In this document: positions 1 through 7,070 of the stretch, piece after piece | Position numbering within the stretch: the stretch's first letter is position 1 | How the letters are laid out: the number at the start of each line of letters is the position of its first letter | DNA from: an uncultured Collinsella sp. | GTDB lineage: Bacteria > Actinomycetota > Coriobacteriia > Coriobacteriales > Coriobacteriaceae | Length of the DNA: 11,092 nucleotides | Direction of reading: 5' to 3' | Assembly: GCA_937934355.1 (NCBI GenBank) | Contig: CALGZY010000090.1 | Span: forward strand, 1-11,092 | The notes under the pieces: generated by a model | Seen by the model: only the letters and a program-made list of their open reading frames with translations | Told to the model about the DNA's origin: nothing | Database searches by the model: none | Position numbers and translations under genes: made by a program

Positions 1-459
1 ATGCGCGTTCGAACCGTAGGCGCGCACAATGCCGCCAATAAGGAAGGTCGGGTCGTAGCCCATCGCATCGAGCACCGAAGCGAGCATAGAGGAAGTGGTG
101 GTTTTGCCGTGGGTGCCGGCAACCGCCAACGTGTCATGCCCAACGCCGAGCGCAGCAAGCATCTTGGCACGGTGCCAGATGGTAAGGTTGCGTCGCTTTG
201 CTTCTTTAAGCTCAGGGTTGTTCTCCAGGATGGCGGTGGAAACCACTACCACATCGGGCTCAAGCCCTTCAAGGTTGGAGGCGCTCTGACCGATGAAAAC
301 CTTCACACCTGCTTCGCGCAGCTGCTGAGTGTAACGGCTTTCGCGCAGGTCGGAACCGGATACCTCCATACCCTGTTCCTTGGCAACGCGCGCAATGCCG
401 CTCATGCCAACTCCGCCAACGCCGATAAAATGTACTTTGTTAATGCGATGCTCCGTCAC
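1..459 (-). CDS. murC: UDP-N-acetylmuramate--L-alanine ligase MurC (N-terminal part, truncated by window edge)
   Basis: MurC is the cytoplasmic ATP-dependent ligase that adds L-alanine to UDP-MurNAc, the first step of stem-peptide synthesis. Only the first 153 codons are visible; the gene continues beyond base 1. The reading frame begins with a GTG at 457-459 and gives a nucleotide-binding start (HFIGVGGVGMSGIA, residues 10-23) followed by the Mur-ligase P-loop GTHGKTTTSS at about residues 115-124. The order of the glycine-rich Rossmann motif followed by the GTHGKT P-loop is specific to MurC among the Mur ligases. The GTG start is chosen because a strong Shine-Dalgarno (AAGGAGG, plus-strand 466-472) lies 6 nt upstream and the family motif begins ten residues later; the next in-frame ATG would cut into the nucleotide-binding loop. 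It follows murG after a 78 bp gap, the usual order in dcw clusters. The fragment looks intact. Confidence 0.95.
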   Translation of the reverse strand, partial: MTEHRINKVHFIGVGGVGMSGIARVAKEQGMEVSGSDLRESRYTQQLREAGVKVFIGQSASNLEGLEPDVVVVSTAILENNPELKEAKRRNLTIWHRAKMLAALGVGHDTLAVAGTHGKTTTSSMLASVLDAMGYDPTFLIGGIVRAYGSNAH

Positions 460-537
460 GGATAGCCTCCTTGAGATCGCCCCTCATTGTATAGAAATGT
501 CCCCGAACGCCGCGCTGCAACACAACTTCTGCGCAGG

Positions 538-1653
538 CTACCTCTCCTTGTTCTTGCGCTCCAGGCCAACCAGCTCCACCACGTCGCACAGCCTGCTTGC
601 CGCATCCTGCGTTTCAAACAATGCCGCCGCTTCGCTCATCTTGGCACGAGCCTGCGGGTCGGATAGGAGCTCGAACACCTTCTCAGCGAACTCCGGCTCC
701 TCGACCTTATCGTCCTTGACAAGGACTGCAGCCCCGCGGCCCACGTACTCGGATGCGTTAACCGTTTGATGATCGGCCGTGGCGTAGGGGAAGGGAATCA
801 GCACAGCGGGAATGCAGCGCGCCGAGATCTCCGCCAGCGAAGAGGCGCCTGCGCGCGAAACGATAAGGTCGGCCGCAGCAAGCGTTTCCCCCATATGATC
901 TTGATACCCCATGGCGAGATAGCGCTTCTTTTCCTCTTCGGTAAGGGAAAGCTCCTCGTTTACCGTATCGATTTCCTTGGGACCCGTGATGTGCACCACA
1001 TACACGTTTTCCATGGCCAAAAGCTTTTCCTTCATGGCAACCAGCGCCGTGTTGATATGGCGTGCGCCCAAGCTGCCGCCGAACACCAGAAGAACCGTCG
1101 CATCCTGGGGGATGCCCAGGTAATCGCGGCCTTCCTCGCGCGTGGCCTTCAGCACCGAGGAGCGAACGGGGTTGCCCGTTACCAGCACCTTCGACTGGTC
1201 GGCAACGCCATGCCCTGCCGCCTTATAGGTAAGGCACACCGCAGCTGCGTTCTTGGAAATGAAGTCGTTTGCCATGCCCATAACGGAATTCTGCTCATGA
1301 ACCACAACGGGGATGCCCATGCGCTTTGCCGCCTGGGCAACGGGCAGGCACACGTAACCGCCGAACACCACAACCACGTCGGGGCGAATCTTCAAAAACC
1401 ATTTAACGGCCAGCTTCGAGGACTTCGAGATCTTGCGAAGGCCCTTTGCAAGGGACAAAGGATGGCTACGATCGAAGCCTGCGGCCTCGAAGCCCTTGAA
1501 CGGGATGCCCGCCGCAGGAACGAGCCTCGACTCGACACCGTTGGGCGTTCCCGCATACATAACCTCGTGGCCGCGTTCCTGAAGAACCTCCGCCAAAGCA
1601 AGCGCGGGATTGATATGACCAGCGGTGCCACCGCCTGAAAGTACGATGCGCAT
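538..1653 (-). CDS. murG: UDP-GlcNAc:undecaprenyl-PP-MurNAc-pentapeptide GlcNAc transferase MurG
   Basis: MurG is a peripheral membrane GT-B glycosyltransferase on the cytoplasmic face. It transfers GlcNAc from UDP-GlcNAc to lipid I, making lipid II. From the chosen ATG the protein has 371 residues, a normal family length. Visible motifs are the first glycine loop GGGTAGHINPAL (7-18), GGY (98-100), HEQNSVMG (119-126), TGNPVR (159-164), the second glycine loop GGSLGA (192-197), and the UDP-GlcNAc site SRAGASSLAE (266-275) followed by LIPFPYATADHQ (285-296). A GTG two codons upstream (1659) is also in frame and overlaps the ftsW stop, but it is only 2 nt from the Shine-Dalgarno, whereas ATG 1653 is 8 nt away, so ATG is preferred. 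Stop is TAG. About a quarter of its alanine codons are GCA and valine favours GTT, unlike murF and mraY. Confidence 0.96.
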   Translation of the reverse strand: MRIVLSGGGTAGHINPALALAEVLQERGHEVMYAGTPNGVESRLVPAAGIPFKGFEAAGFDRSHPLSLAKGLRKISKSSKLAVKWFLKIRPDVVVVFGGYVCLPVAQAAKRMGIPVVVHEQNSVMGMANDFISKNAAAVCLTYKAAGHGVADQSKVLVTGNPVRSSVLKATREEGRDYLGIPQDATVLLVFGGSLGARHINTALVAMKEKLLAMENVYVVHITGPKEIDTVNEELSLTEEEKKRYLAMGYQDHMGETLAAADLIVSRAGASSLAEISARCIPAVLIPFPYATADHQTVNASEYVGRGAAVLVKDDKVEEPEFAEKVFELLSDPQARAKMSEAAALFETQDAASRLCDVVELVGLERKNKER

Positions 1654-1658
1654 GAGCA

Positions 1659-3050
1659 CTACCTCCTTTGCGTCCGCATTCCGCGGACCTCTGCTGCATA
1701 CATCGGAGCTTTGCCTCCCCTTACTACCTGCAAGGACGGACGCCCCTCATGCTCCGACAGCGACGAACGGCGCATCCGTGCGCCCCTTCCCTCTGGACCC
1801 TGCGCACTACGGCCTGGGCGCTCAGACGGCGAGACGCGGGAAACAACCTGCAAATTGTCGCGACGTTGACGATACTCCCCTTCGTTGCTCGAATCAAAAG
1901 ATATCGAAAGAAGCACACCAACAAGCGTAAGCGAGGAAAGCAGCGACGATCCGCCTGACGATATGAAGGGCAGTGGCTTGCCTGTTGTGGGGAACATGCC
2001 CACAACGCAGGAAATGTTCAGGAACGCCTGGAACACGATCATGACGGTGAGGCCAGCAGCCAAAAGCGAGCCGAACGGCGTGCTTGCCCCGCTTGCGATG
2101 AGGAAGCCGCCGCGCATGAACACCAGGAATGCCGCGATAACCACCAAAGAACCGAGAAGGCCGAGCTCCTCGCCGATGATGGCGAAGATGAAGTCGGTTT
2201 CCGCCTCGGGCAGGTACTGAAGCTTTTCATACGAGTTGCCGATGCCTGCGCCGAACAAGCCGCCCGACGCCAGCGCCTTAAACGAGTGGACGAGCTGATA
2301 ACCCGTGCCCTGGGCATCGGCCCAAGGGTCAAGGAAATTGCCCAAACGATCAGCACGGTAGCTCTTCGACAGAATCGCCGCGATCATCGCAAGGACGCCA
2401 ACCGCAACCACCACAGCAGTTGCGCGACCGGAAAGCCCGGAAAGGAACAGCACCGAGAACAGGCCGATGCAGCAGATCAGGGTAGTGCCCATATCGCTTT
2501 GCGCGAAGAACATGAAGACCAGCGGAAGTCCGACCATGACAGCCACCATTTTCGCCGCAGTGTTCGAGTCGATTTCGCCCTCGCGGTACTGAGCAGCGAT
2601 GCGGGCAGCGATCATCACAAACGCGATTTTCGCGAACTCGGAGATCTGGATGCTGATAGGGCCGATGATAAGCCAACGTTTAGCGCCCAGGCCTACGGTG
2701 CCGCCGAATGCCGTAATGAGAATAAGGGCGCAGCAGACGCCCCAGAATATGACGCCAGCCCTTCCCTGCATCGAGCTCTGCTTTGCAAACAGGGCAATAA
2801 CGGTGGCAATGACGATGCCCACAACGGCGAAGGCGCACTGCTTCAGCGTTTCGCCAAGGGCATCTCCCTGCTCCACATACGAGGTGATGGAGGAAGACGA
2901 GTACACCATTACCAAGCCCATTGCCAAAAGCGCCAGAGTCGAGAGGATGACCATGAGCCGAGGGCCCATCACCTGCGCTGGGGCGCTTTGGAAAAGGGAT
3001 CGCGGGGGCGTTTTGCTGCGTTTTCGTTCTGTGTTTCGCTCCCGAGTCAT
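1659..3050 (-). CDS. ftsW: SEDS-family septal peptidoglycan polymerase FtsW
   Basis: FtsW is the integral-membrane SEDS glycosyltransferase that polymerises lipid II at the division septum together with its cognate class B PBP, here encoded upstream as FtsI. The 463-residue protein has a basic cytoplasmic head (about 1-30), many hydrophobic segments from about 32 to 385 consistent with ten membrane spans, and a basic tail (about 386-463). Family motifs visible are QISEFAK (135-141; usually QPSE), MGTT (187-190), FLDPWADAQGTGYQL (239-253), the acidic loop segment ETDFIFAIIGEE (284-295) with the conserved Asp, and TGKPLPFISSGGSS (356-369). A lysine and a serine replace the more usual leucine and tyrosine in the last motif. 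A GTG at 3065 would add five residues and overlap murD by 8 bp; ATG 3050 is preferred because the GTG has no spaced ribosome site, but both are weak. Stop TAG. RodA is the alternative, but the dcw context favours FtsW. Confidence 0.93.
   Translation of the reverse strand: MTRERNTERKRSKTPPRSLFQSAPAQVMGPRLMVILSTLALLAMGLVMVYSSSSITSYVEQGDALGETLKQCAFAVVGIVIATVIALFAKQSSMQGRAGVIFWGVCCALILITAFGGTVGLGAKRWLIIGPISIQISEFAKIAFVMIAARIAAQYREGEIDSNTAAKMVAVMVGLPLVFMFFAQSDMGTTLICCIGLFSVLFLSGLSGRATAVVVAVGVLAMIAAILSKSYRADRLGNFLDPWADAQGTGYQLVHSFKALASGGLFGAGIGNSYEKLQYLPEAETDFIFAIIGEELGLLGSLVVIAAFLVFMRGGFLIASGASTPFGSLLAAGLTVMIVFQAFLNISCVVGMFPTTGKPLPFISSGGSSLLSSLTLVGVLLSISFDSSNEGEYRQRRDNLQVVSRVSPSERPGRSAQGPEGRGARMRRSSLSEHEGRPSLQVVRGGKAPMYAAEVRGMRTQRR
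1662..1669 (-). promoter_or_regulatory. Ribosome binding site of murG inside the 3' end of ftsW
   Basis: The minus strand reads AAAGGAGG here, a near-perfect anti-16S match. It is made of the last sense codons of ftsW (Gln-Arg-Arg), so the basic C-terminus of FtsW and the murG ribosome site share bases. Spacing of 8 nt to ATG 1653 against 2 nt to GTG 1659 decides the murG start. The arrangement suggests translational coupling of ftsW and murG. Confidence 0.8.
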
Positions 3051-3057
3051 AAACCGA

Positions 3058-4488
3058 TCATGCACCTCGCTCTGCGCTGCGATCGGCTACCAGCTTCTTG
3101 AACACGTCGCCTCGCTCCTCGAAGCACGAAAACTCGTCGAACGAAGAGCATGCGGGAGAAAGGGTCACGATATCGCCTGCTTCAGCATGGGAAAGCGCCT
3201 CATCGAGTGCGCTTTCCAGATTGCCAGCCGAATACACGGGAAGCTTTGCGCCCTCGAAAGCCTTCAGGAAGCGAGCGCCCGCAGCGCCAAAGCACACCAC
3301 AGCCTTGCAATGCTTCTCCGCACCGGCAACCAGATCGGCCAAATCGGTGCCCTTGTCGCAGCCGCCGAGCAGCACGATGGGACGCTGCTCGCCAAATGCC
3401 GCAAGAGCCTTGAGCGTTGCATCGACGTTGGTTGCCTTCGAGTCGTTGTAGCATTGAACGCCCGCGATGGAACCGCAAGGCTCGATGCGATGCTCGAGAG
3501 GAGCAAACGACTTCAAGCCCTCGACGATCTTCGCGTCATCGCAGCCCAGTGCCACAGCGCACGAAGCGGAGGCCAACGCGTTGGAGGCGTTGTGCTCGCC
3601 CTTGATCTGCAGCTCGGAAGCGGCGCACAGGGCATGTTTTACGCCCTTGAAGTCGATGGTGAGCACACCGTTGTCGAGGAACGCCGCAGCATCGGAGCCG
3701 CATGCATCCTCGCGCATGCTATCGTTCAGGCCATGGCAGGTGCCAAGCGGGATATAGGAGAACTTTCGCTCGCTTGCGGGCTGCTTCTTGAGCTCGCGCA
3801 CGTAACCGCGCACCACATCGTTGGTGGCATCGAGCACCACCGTGCAGTTCTCGTCGCAGTTTGCGTAGATCTTGCGCTTCGCCTCGGCGTATGCCTCGAA
3901 GCTGCCATGCCACTTCAGATGGTCGGGCGTGATGTTGAGCAGCACCGCCACGCGAGGATGAAGCTCGGCTGTCGTAGCAATCTGATAACTCGACAGCTCG
4001 GCCACAAACCACTCATTGTGTGCGCGGCCGTCGATCTCGTTCACCGGCGGCTCACCGATATTGCCGACGGCCACGCTGGCTTCACCGGCGGCCTTGAGCA
4101 GATAATCGGTCAGCGACGTGGTAGTTGTCTTGCCGTTGGTACCCGTGATGGCGATCCAATTTTGGGGAGACAGACGATAGGCAAACTCGGGCTCGCCCAT
4201 AATCTGAGCGGCATGCTCACGCCCGGCCTTAAAGAAAGTCGAGAACTCCGAGATACCCGGGCATGTCACGCACACGTCATAGGCACCCTCGACCTGCTCG
4301 GTGCCGTAGACAAACGACGCGCCCTGCGCCTCAAGCGCACGTGTGGCGTCATTGGGCTCGGAGGTACCGCCGCCATACACGGTCGTGGCGCTCACGCGCT
4401 CGGGATGAGCCAACGCCCAACGGGCGACATCGAGACCGGATTTACCCTGCCCCAAAACAAGCAGGCTAAAGACATCAGCAAGAGGCAT
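3058..4488 (-). CDS. murD: UDP-N-acetylmuramoyl-L-alanine--D-glutamate ligase MurD
   Basis: MurD is the cytoplasmic ATP-dependent ligase that adds D-glutamate to UDP-MurNAc-L-Ala. It has 476 residues, a little longer than the common 440-460. An N-terminal Rossmann-like domain begins with VLGQGKSGLD (11-20). The central ATPase domain has P-loop GTNGKTTTTS (116-125), ELSSYQ (164-169), NITPDHLKWH (185-194) and AEAKRK (201-206), whose lysine fits the carbamylated catalytic Lys of Mur ligases. The C-terminal domain shows GEHNASNALA (297-306), YNDSKATN (347-354), GGCDKG (375-380) and LSPACSSFDEF (443-453), all MurD signatures. ATG is 9 nt after the mraY stop; the ribosome site is weak, suggesting coupling. 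Stop is TGA, the only one among the complete genes here. The alanine codon GCA occurs once in 24 alanines up to residue 190 and about 14 times in 45 after that (hand count). Confidence 0.96.
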   Translation of the reverse strand: MPLADVFSLLVLGQGKSGLDVARWALAHPERVSATTVYGGGTSEPNDATRALEAQGASFVYGTEQVEGAYDVCVTCPGISEFSTFFKAGREHAAQIMGEPEFAYRLSPQNWIAITGTNGKTTTTSLTDYLLKAAGEASVAVGNIGEPPVNEIDGRAHNEWFVAELSSYQIATTAELHPRVAVLLNITPDHLKWHGSFEAYAEAKRKIYANCDENCTVVLDATNDVVRGYVRELKKQPASERKFSYIPLGTCHGLNDSMREDACGSDAAAFLDNGVLTIDFKGVKHALCAASELQIKGEHNASNALASASCAVALGCDDAKIVEGLKSFAPLEHRIEPCGSIAGVQCYNDSKATNVDATLKALAAFGEQRPIVLLGGCDKGTDLADLVAGAEKHCKAVVCFGAAGARFLKAFEGAKLPVYSAGNLESALDEALSHAEAGDIVTLSPACSSFDEFSCFEERGDVFKKLVADRSAERGA

Positions 4489-4497
4489 GAAAGACCA

Positions 4498-5517
4498 CTA
4501 TCCCAACTGGAAGAACAGGGCGAGGCCAACGGCACCAAAGGCCGCGGCGATAATCCAAAAACGGATAACGACCTTGGTCTCGGCCCAGCCCTTCTTTTCG
4601 AAATGATGATGAATGGGCGCCATAAGGAAGACGCGCTTGTGCGTAAAGTGGAAATAGACAACTTGGATCATGACCGACAGAGTCTCGACGATAAACAGAC
4701 CGCCGATGATGAGGGAAACGACTTCGGTGTTGGTCATGATGGAGGTGCAGGCAAAAGCGGCACCCAGGGCAAGTGAGCCGGTATCGCCCATAAAGATGCT
4801 CGCCGGGTAGCAGTTGAACCACAAAAAGCCCAAGCAGGCACCGGCGCACGCCGTGCAGAAGATGGACAGGTTCACGTCACCGTGCAAAAACGCCATGGCG
4901 GCCATGGCGAGCATGGCGATCATGGAAGTGCCGCCGGCAAGGCCGTCCAGACCATCGGTCAGGTTCACAGCATTGGAAAGACCAGCGATCATCAGCCAGC
5001 AAAATACAATGTAGAGCCACGGGAACGAAAGGCCGCAGATGGTGGTCGAAAGAACACCGAGGTCAATCGTCAGGCCGCCGGGAAAACGAATCTCGGGGGC
5101 GACGCCGCACCAATTGACGGCGAGCACGGTAAAAGTGACGCAGATGATGGTCAGACCGATCATCTTGGCGTGAGGCGTCAGGCCGAGCGAGCGACCATGC
5201 GTGACAGAGGTCAGGTCGTCGATGAGACCCAGAACGCCGGTGGCCAGCGTGGCAAGCAGCACGAGCACGAGCTCGGTGGTGAGCTTGCCCATCAGCAGAC
5301 AGGTCAGCGAGATCGCGACAAGGATGATGACGCCGCCCATGGTCGGCGTACCCTGTTTAATCAAATGACGCTTGGGGCCGTCGGCTCGAACCTGCTGGCC
5401 GATACCCTCGACCTTCAGCAGCTTGATCCACCACGGCATAAGCAGCAACGCAATGGCGGCAGCGATGCCAAGTCCCAAAAAGGCCTGATACGTAGGATAC
5501 GAGGGATTGCCGAACAT
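4498..5517 (-). CDS. mraY: Phospho-N-acetylmuramoyl-pentapeptide transferase MraY
   Basis: MraY is the polytopic membrane enzyme that moves phospho-MurNAc-pentapeptide from UDP to undecaprenyl phosphate, forming lipid I. The 339-residue protein is mostly hydrophobic, consistent with ten transmembrane helices, and has the family's active-site motifs. These are the Asp pair LIDDLTS (98-104), NLTDGLDGLAGG (185-196), FMGDTGSLALG (242-252) and the histidine cluster PIHHHFEKKGW (301-311). PTMGG (58-62) is also conserved. The start ATG lies 3 bp after the murF TAG, and a purine-rich GGAAGG inside the murF end can serve as ribosome site. Stop TAG. The alanine codon GCA is not used once by my reading, in contrast to murG. 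Length and motifs are ordinary. Confidence 0.97.
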   Translation of the reverse strand: MFGNPSYPTYQAFLGLGIAAAIALLLMPWWIKLLKVEGIGQQVRADGPKRHLIKQGTPTMGGVIILVAISLTCLLMGKLTTELVLVLLATLATGVLGLIDDLTSVTHGRSLGLTPHAKMIGLTIICVTFTVLAVNWCGVAPEIRFPGGLTIDLGVLSTTICGLSFPWLYIVFCWLMIAGLSNAVNLTDGLDGLAGGTSMIAMLAMAAMAFLHGDVNLSIFCTACAGACLGFLWFNCYPASIFMGDTGSLALGAAFACTSIMTNTEVVSLIIGGLFIVETLSVMIQVVYFHFTHKRVFLMAPIHHHFEKKGWAETKVVIRFWIIAAAFGAVGLALFFQLG

Positions 5518-5520
5518 GGG

Positions 5521-6945
5521 CTAGCACACACCTTCCACAAAGCGGTCGAGCTCAACAAAACGGGAACCCTTGACCAGTACAACATCATGATTTTCAAGCG
5601 CACCGCCCATGCGGTCGAGCACCTGCTGATAATCGGAGAATACCTGGATGCGGTCCTCATCCATACCCATCATACGTGCGGCATCGGCCATGAGCTGGGC
5701 CAGCTCGCCGCCGACGCACGCGAGCATGTCAAGCTTCTTGGCGGCAGCATAGGCGCCCACGAGCTCATGCATGCGGGGAGCCTCGTCGCCCATCTCGCCC
5801 ATCTCGCCCAGGATTGCCATGCGCGAACCGTCACAGATGAGCGAGCACAGCAAATCGAGGCCGGCAGCCATAGACTCGGCACTGGCGTTATAGGAGTCGT
5901 CGATGATGCGCGCTCCGCTCTTGGCGCGCTTGATCTCCTGACGGTGACCGGTGATCGTAAGGCCCCTAAAGGCAGCATCGATCTGCTCGGGTGTCACGCC
6001 CAGACGATAGCCGACCGCGGCGGCCTTGACGGCATTGGGCACGGACTGCACGCCGGGAATGGCCAGCATGGTATCGACCGTGTCGCCCTGACCAAAGTCG
6101 AGCGTAAAGACCGGATGGCCCTCGTCGTCGACGCGAATGTCGCGTGCGCGGACCTCGTCGTCGTCCGAGACGCCGGCCAGCATCACGTCAATGCCCGCAG
6201 GCCGGGCGAACGTATCGCGAATGAACGGCGTAAAGTCGTCCTCGCCACCCAAAACCAGCAACGGCGAGAAGTCGCCGGCGGCGCACATGCCCTGGACAAT
6301 CTCGGACTTGGCGCGGGCGATGTTCTCGCGGCTACCCAGGATACCGATGTGGGAGGTTCCAATCTTGCTCACGATGGCAAGATTAGGGTTGGCAGACTGG
6401 GACAGGCGCTCAATCTCATGAAAATGGTTCATGCCCATCTCGAGCACCAGAACCTCGGTATCGGCCGGAGCGGAAAGTACCGTGAGCGGCATGCCGATCA
6501 GGTTGTTGAAATTGCCCTTCGTGGCCCAGACGCGATAACGTTTGGCGAGTACGGCGGCGAGCACGTCCTTGGTCGTCGTCTTGCCAATCGAACCGGTAAT
6601 GCCGACGACCAGGCAGCCAAGCTCCAAGCGATATACGTGCGCCAGGCGCAGCAAGAACTCCACGGGGTCGTCGGTCAGCAAGATGGCGCATCCCTTGTCC
6701 TGCGCCAGCGAAACCAGCTCGGCATCAGGCTCGCGCGTCATCACGACGGCACCGGCACCCGACTCGATGGCACGGGAGGCAAAATCGTTGCCGTCGACCT
6801 TTTCGCCGGGGAAGGCGACAAAGATCGTCCCCTCCTCGACCTGACGCGAGTCGATAACGCACCCGCGGCATACCCGATCGACTTCTTCCGTCACGGTTCG
6901 GGCCCCCGTTGAGGCCACGAGGTTGTTGACGGCGATCTCTATCAT
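5521..6945 (-). CDS. murF: UDP-N-acetylmuramoyl-tripeptide--D-alanyl-D-alanine ligase MurF
   Basis: MurF is the ATP-dependent cytoplasmic ligase that adds the D-Ala-D-Ala dipeptide, completing the UDP-MurNAc-pentapeptide. The protein has 474 residues. The N-terminal substrate domain shows VIDSRQVEEGTIFVAFPGE (30-48) and DGNDF (51-55). The ATPase domain has P-loop GITGSIGKTTTKD (115-127), GNFNNLIGMP (144-153) and LEMGMNH (168-174). Then come the Mur-ligase HRQE (334-337), DDSYNASAES (349-358) and LGEMGEMGDEAP (379-390), matching the MurF-type LGDM.ELG motif. MurF rather than MurE is indicated by GNFNN and DDSYNA and by the lack of a MurE-type DNP(R/A) motif. ATG 6945 has a fair ribosome site (GGGGAG, 5 nt upstream). 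It sits directly before mraY (3 bp gap) but after an unusual 125 bp gap behind ftsI. Stop TAG. Confidence 0.95.
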   Translation of the reverse strand: MIEIAVNNLVASTGARTVTEEVDRVCRGCVIDSRQVEEGTIFVAFPGEKVDGNDFASRAIESGAGAVVMTREPDAELVSLAQDKGCAILLTDDPVEFLLRLAHVYRLELGCLVVGITGSIGKTTTKDVLAAVLAKRYRVWATKGNFNNLIGMPLTVLSAPADTEVLVLEMGMNHFHEIERLSQSANPNLAIVSKIGTSHIGILGSRENIARAKSEIVQGMCAAGDFSPLLVLGGEDDFTPFIRDTFARPAGIDVMLAGVSDDDEVRARDIRVDDEGHPVFTLDFGQGDTVDTMLAIPGVQSVPNAVKAAAVGYRLGVTPEQIDAAFRGLTITGHRQEIKRAKSGARIIDDSYNASAESMAAGLDLLCSLICDGSRMAILGEMGEMGDEAPRMHELVGAYAAAKKLDMLACVGGELAQLMADAARMMGMDEDRIQVFSDYQQVLDRMGGALENHDVVLVKGSRFVELDRFVEGVC

Positions 6946-7070
6946 TGCAGCTCCCCTGTAAACCTAATAATGCTATCGGCGTATTGTATCCCAGTGCCAT
7001 GCGCGCGTGGTGCAGGGCATGTGAACACCCTTCAGATCAAACGGCAGACCACGCTCAAGATTGTAACCCC
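6946..7070. other. 125 bp intergenic gap between ftsI and murF, at the usual position of murE
   Basis: This is the largest gap inside the cluster. I see no credible ORF in it. It holds a 7 bp inverted repeat (GCGTGGT at 7005-7011 and ACCACGC at 7048-7054) enclosing a weak inner hairpin (GGGTGT/ATGCCC on the minus strand). There is also a TACAAT hexamer on the minus strand (6982-6987) without a good -35 partner, and the murF ribosome site GGGGAG (6951-6956). No run of T follows the hairpin, so an intrinsic terminator is not supported. In many bacteria murE lies between ftsI and murF; here it is absent. Confidence 0.6.

Noticed and set aside
486..493. TATACAAT on the minus strand upstream of murC as an internal promoter
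   Set aside because: Good -10 resemblance but no -35-like hexamer at 16-18 bp, so not supported as a promoter.
3058..3065. Overlap of ftsW with murD using a GTG start at 3065
   Set aside because: The GTG lies directly against its only purine-rich stretch, and the extra five residues carry no family motif; ATG 3050 is a simpler choice, though not certain.
2599..4776. Very long plus-strand open frame of 725 codons opposite ftsW and murD
   Set aside because: It is antisense to clearly conserved genes, spans two of them, and its translation has no recognisable domain; long antisense frames are common in GC-rich coding DNA.
5787..5812. Tandem repeat of a 9 bp unit (CTCGCCCAT) in murF as an insertion
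   Set aside because: It encodes GEMGEMG, which aligns with the normal MurF LGDM.ELG motif without extra length.
4882..6912. Plus-strand open frame of 676 codons opposite mraY and murF
   Set aside because: Composition (rich in His, Arg, Gly, Asp, Gln) is typical of an antisense shadow, and the opposite strand encodes well-conserved enzymes.
6982..6987. TACAAT on the minus strand upstream of murF as an internal promoter
   Set aside because: No -35 box at a suitable distance; noted only within the gap description.
7005..7054. Inverted repeat in the ftsI-murF gap as a transcription terminator
   Set aside because: The stem is short, encloses about 36 bases, and is not followed by a T-run; murF also needs read-through in an operon.
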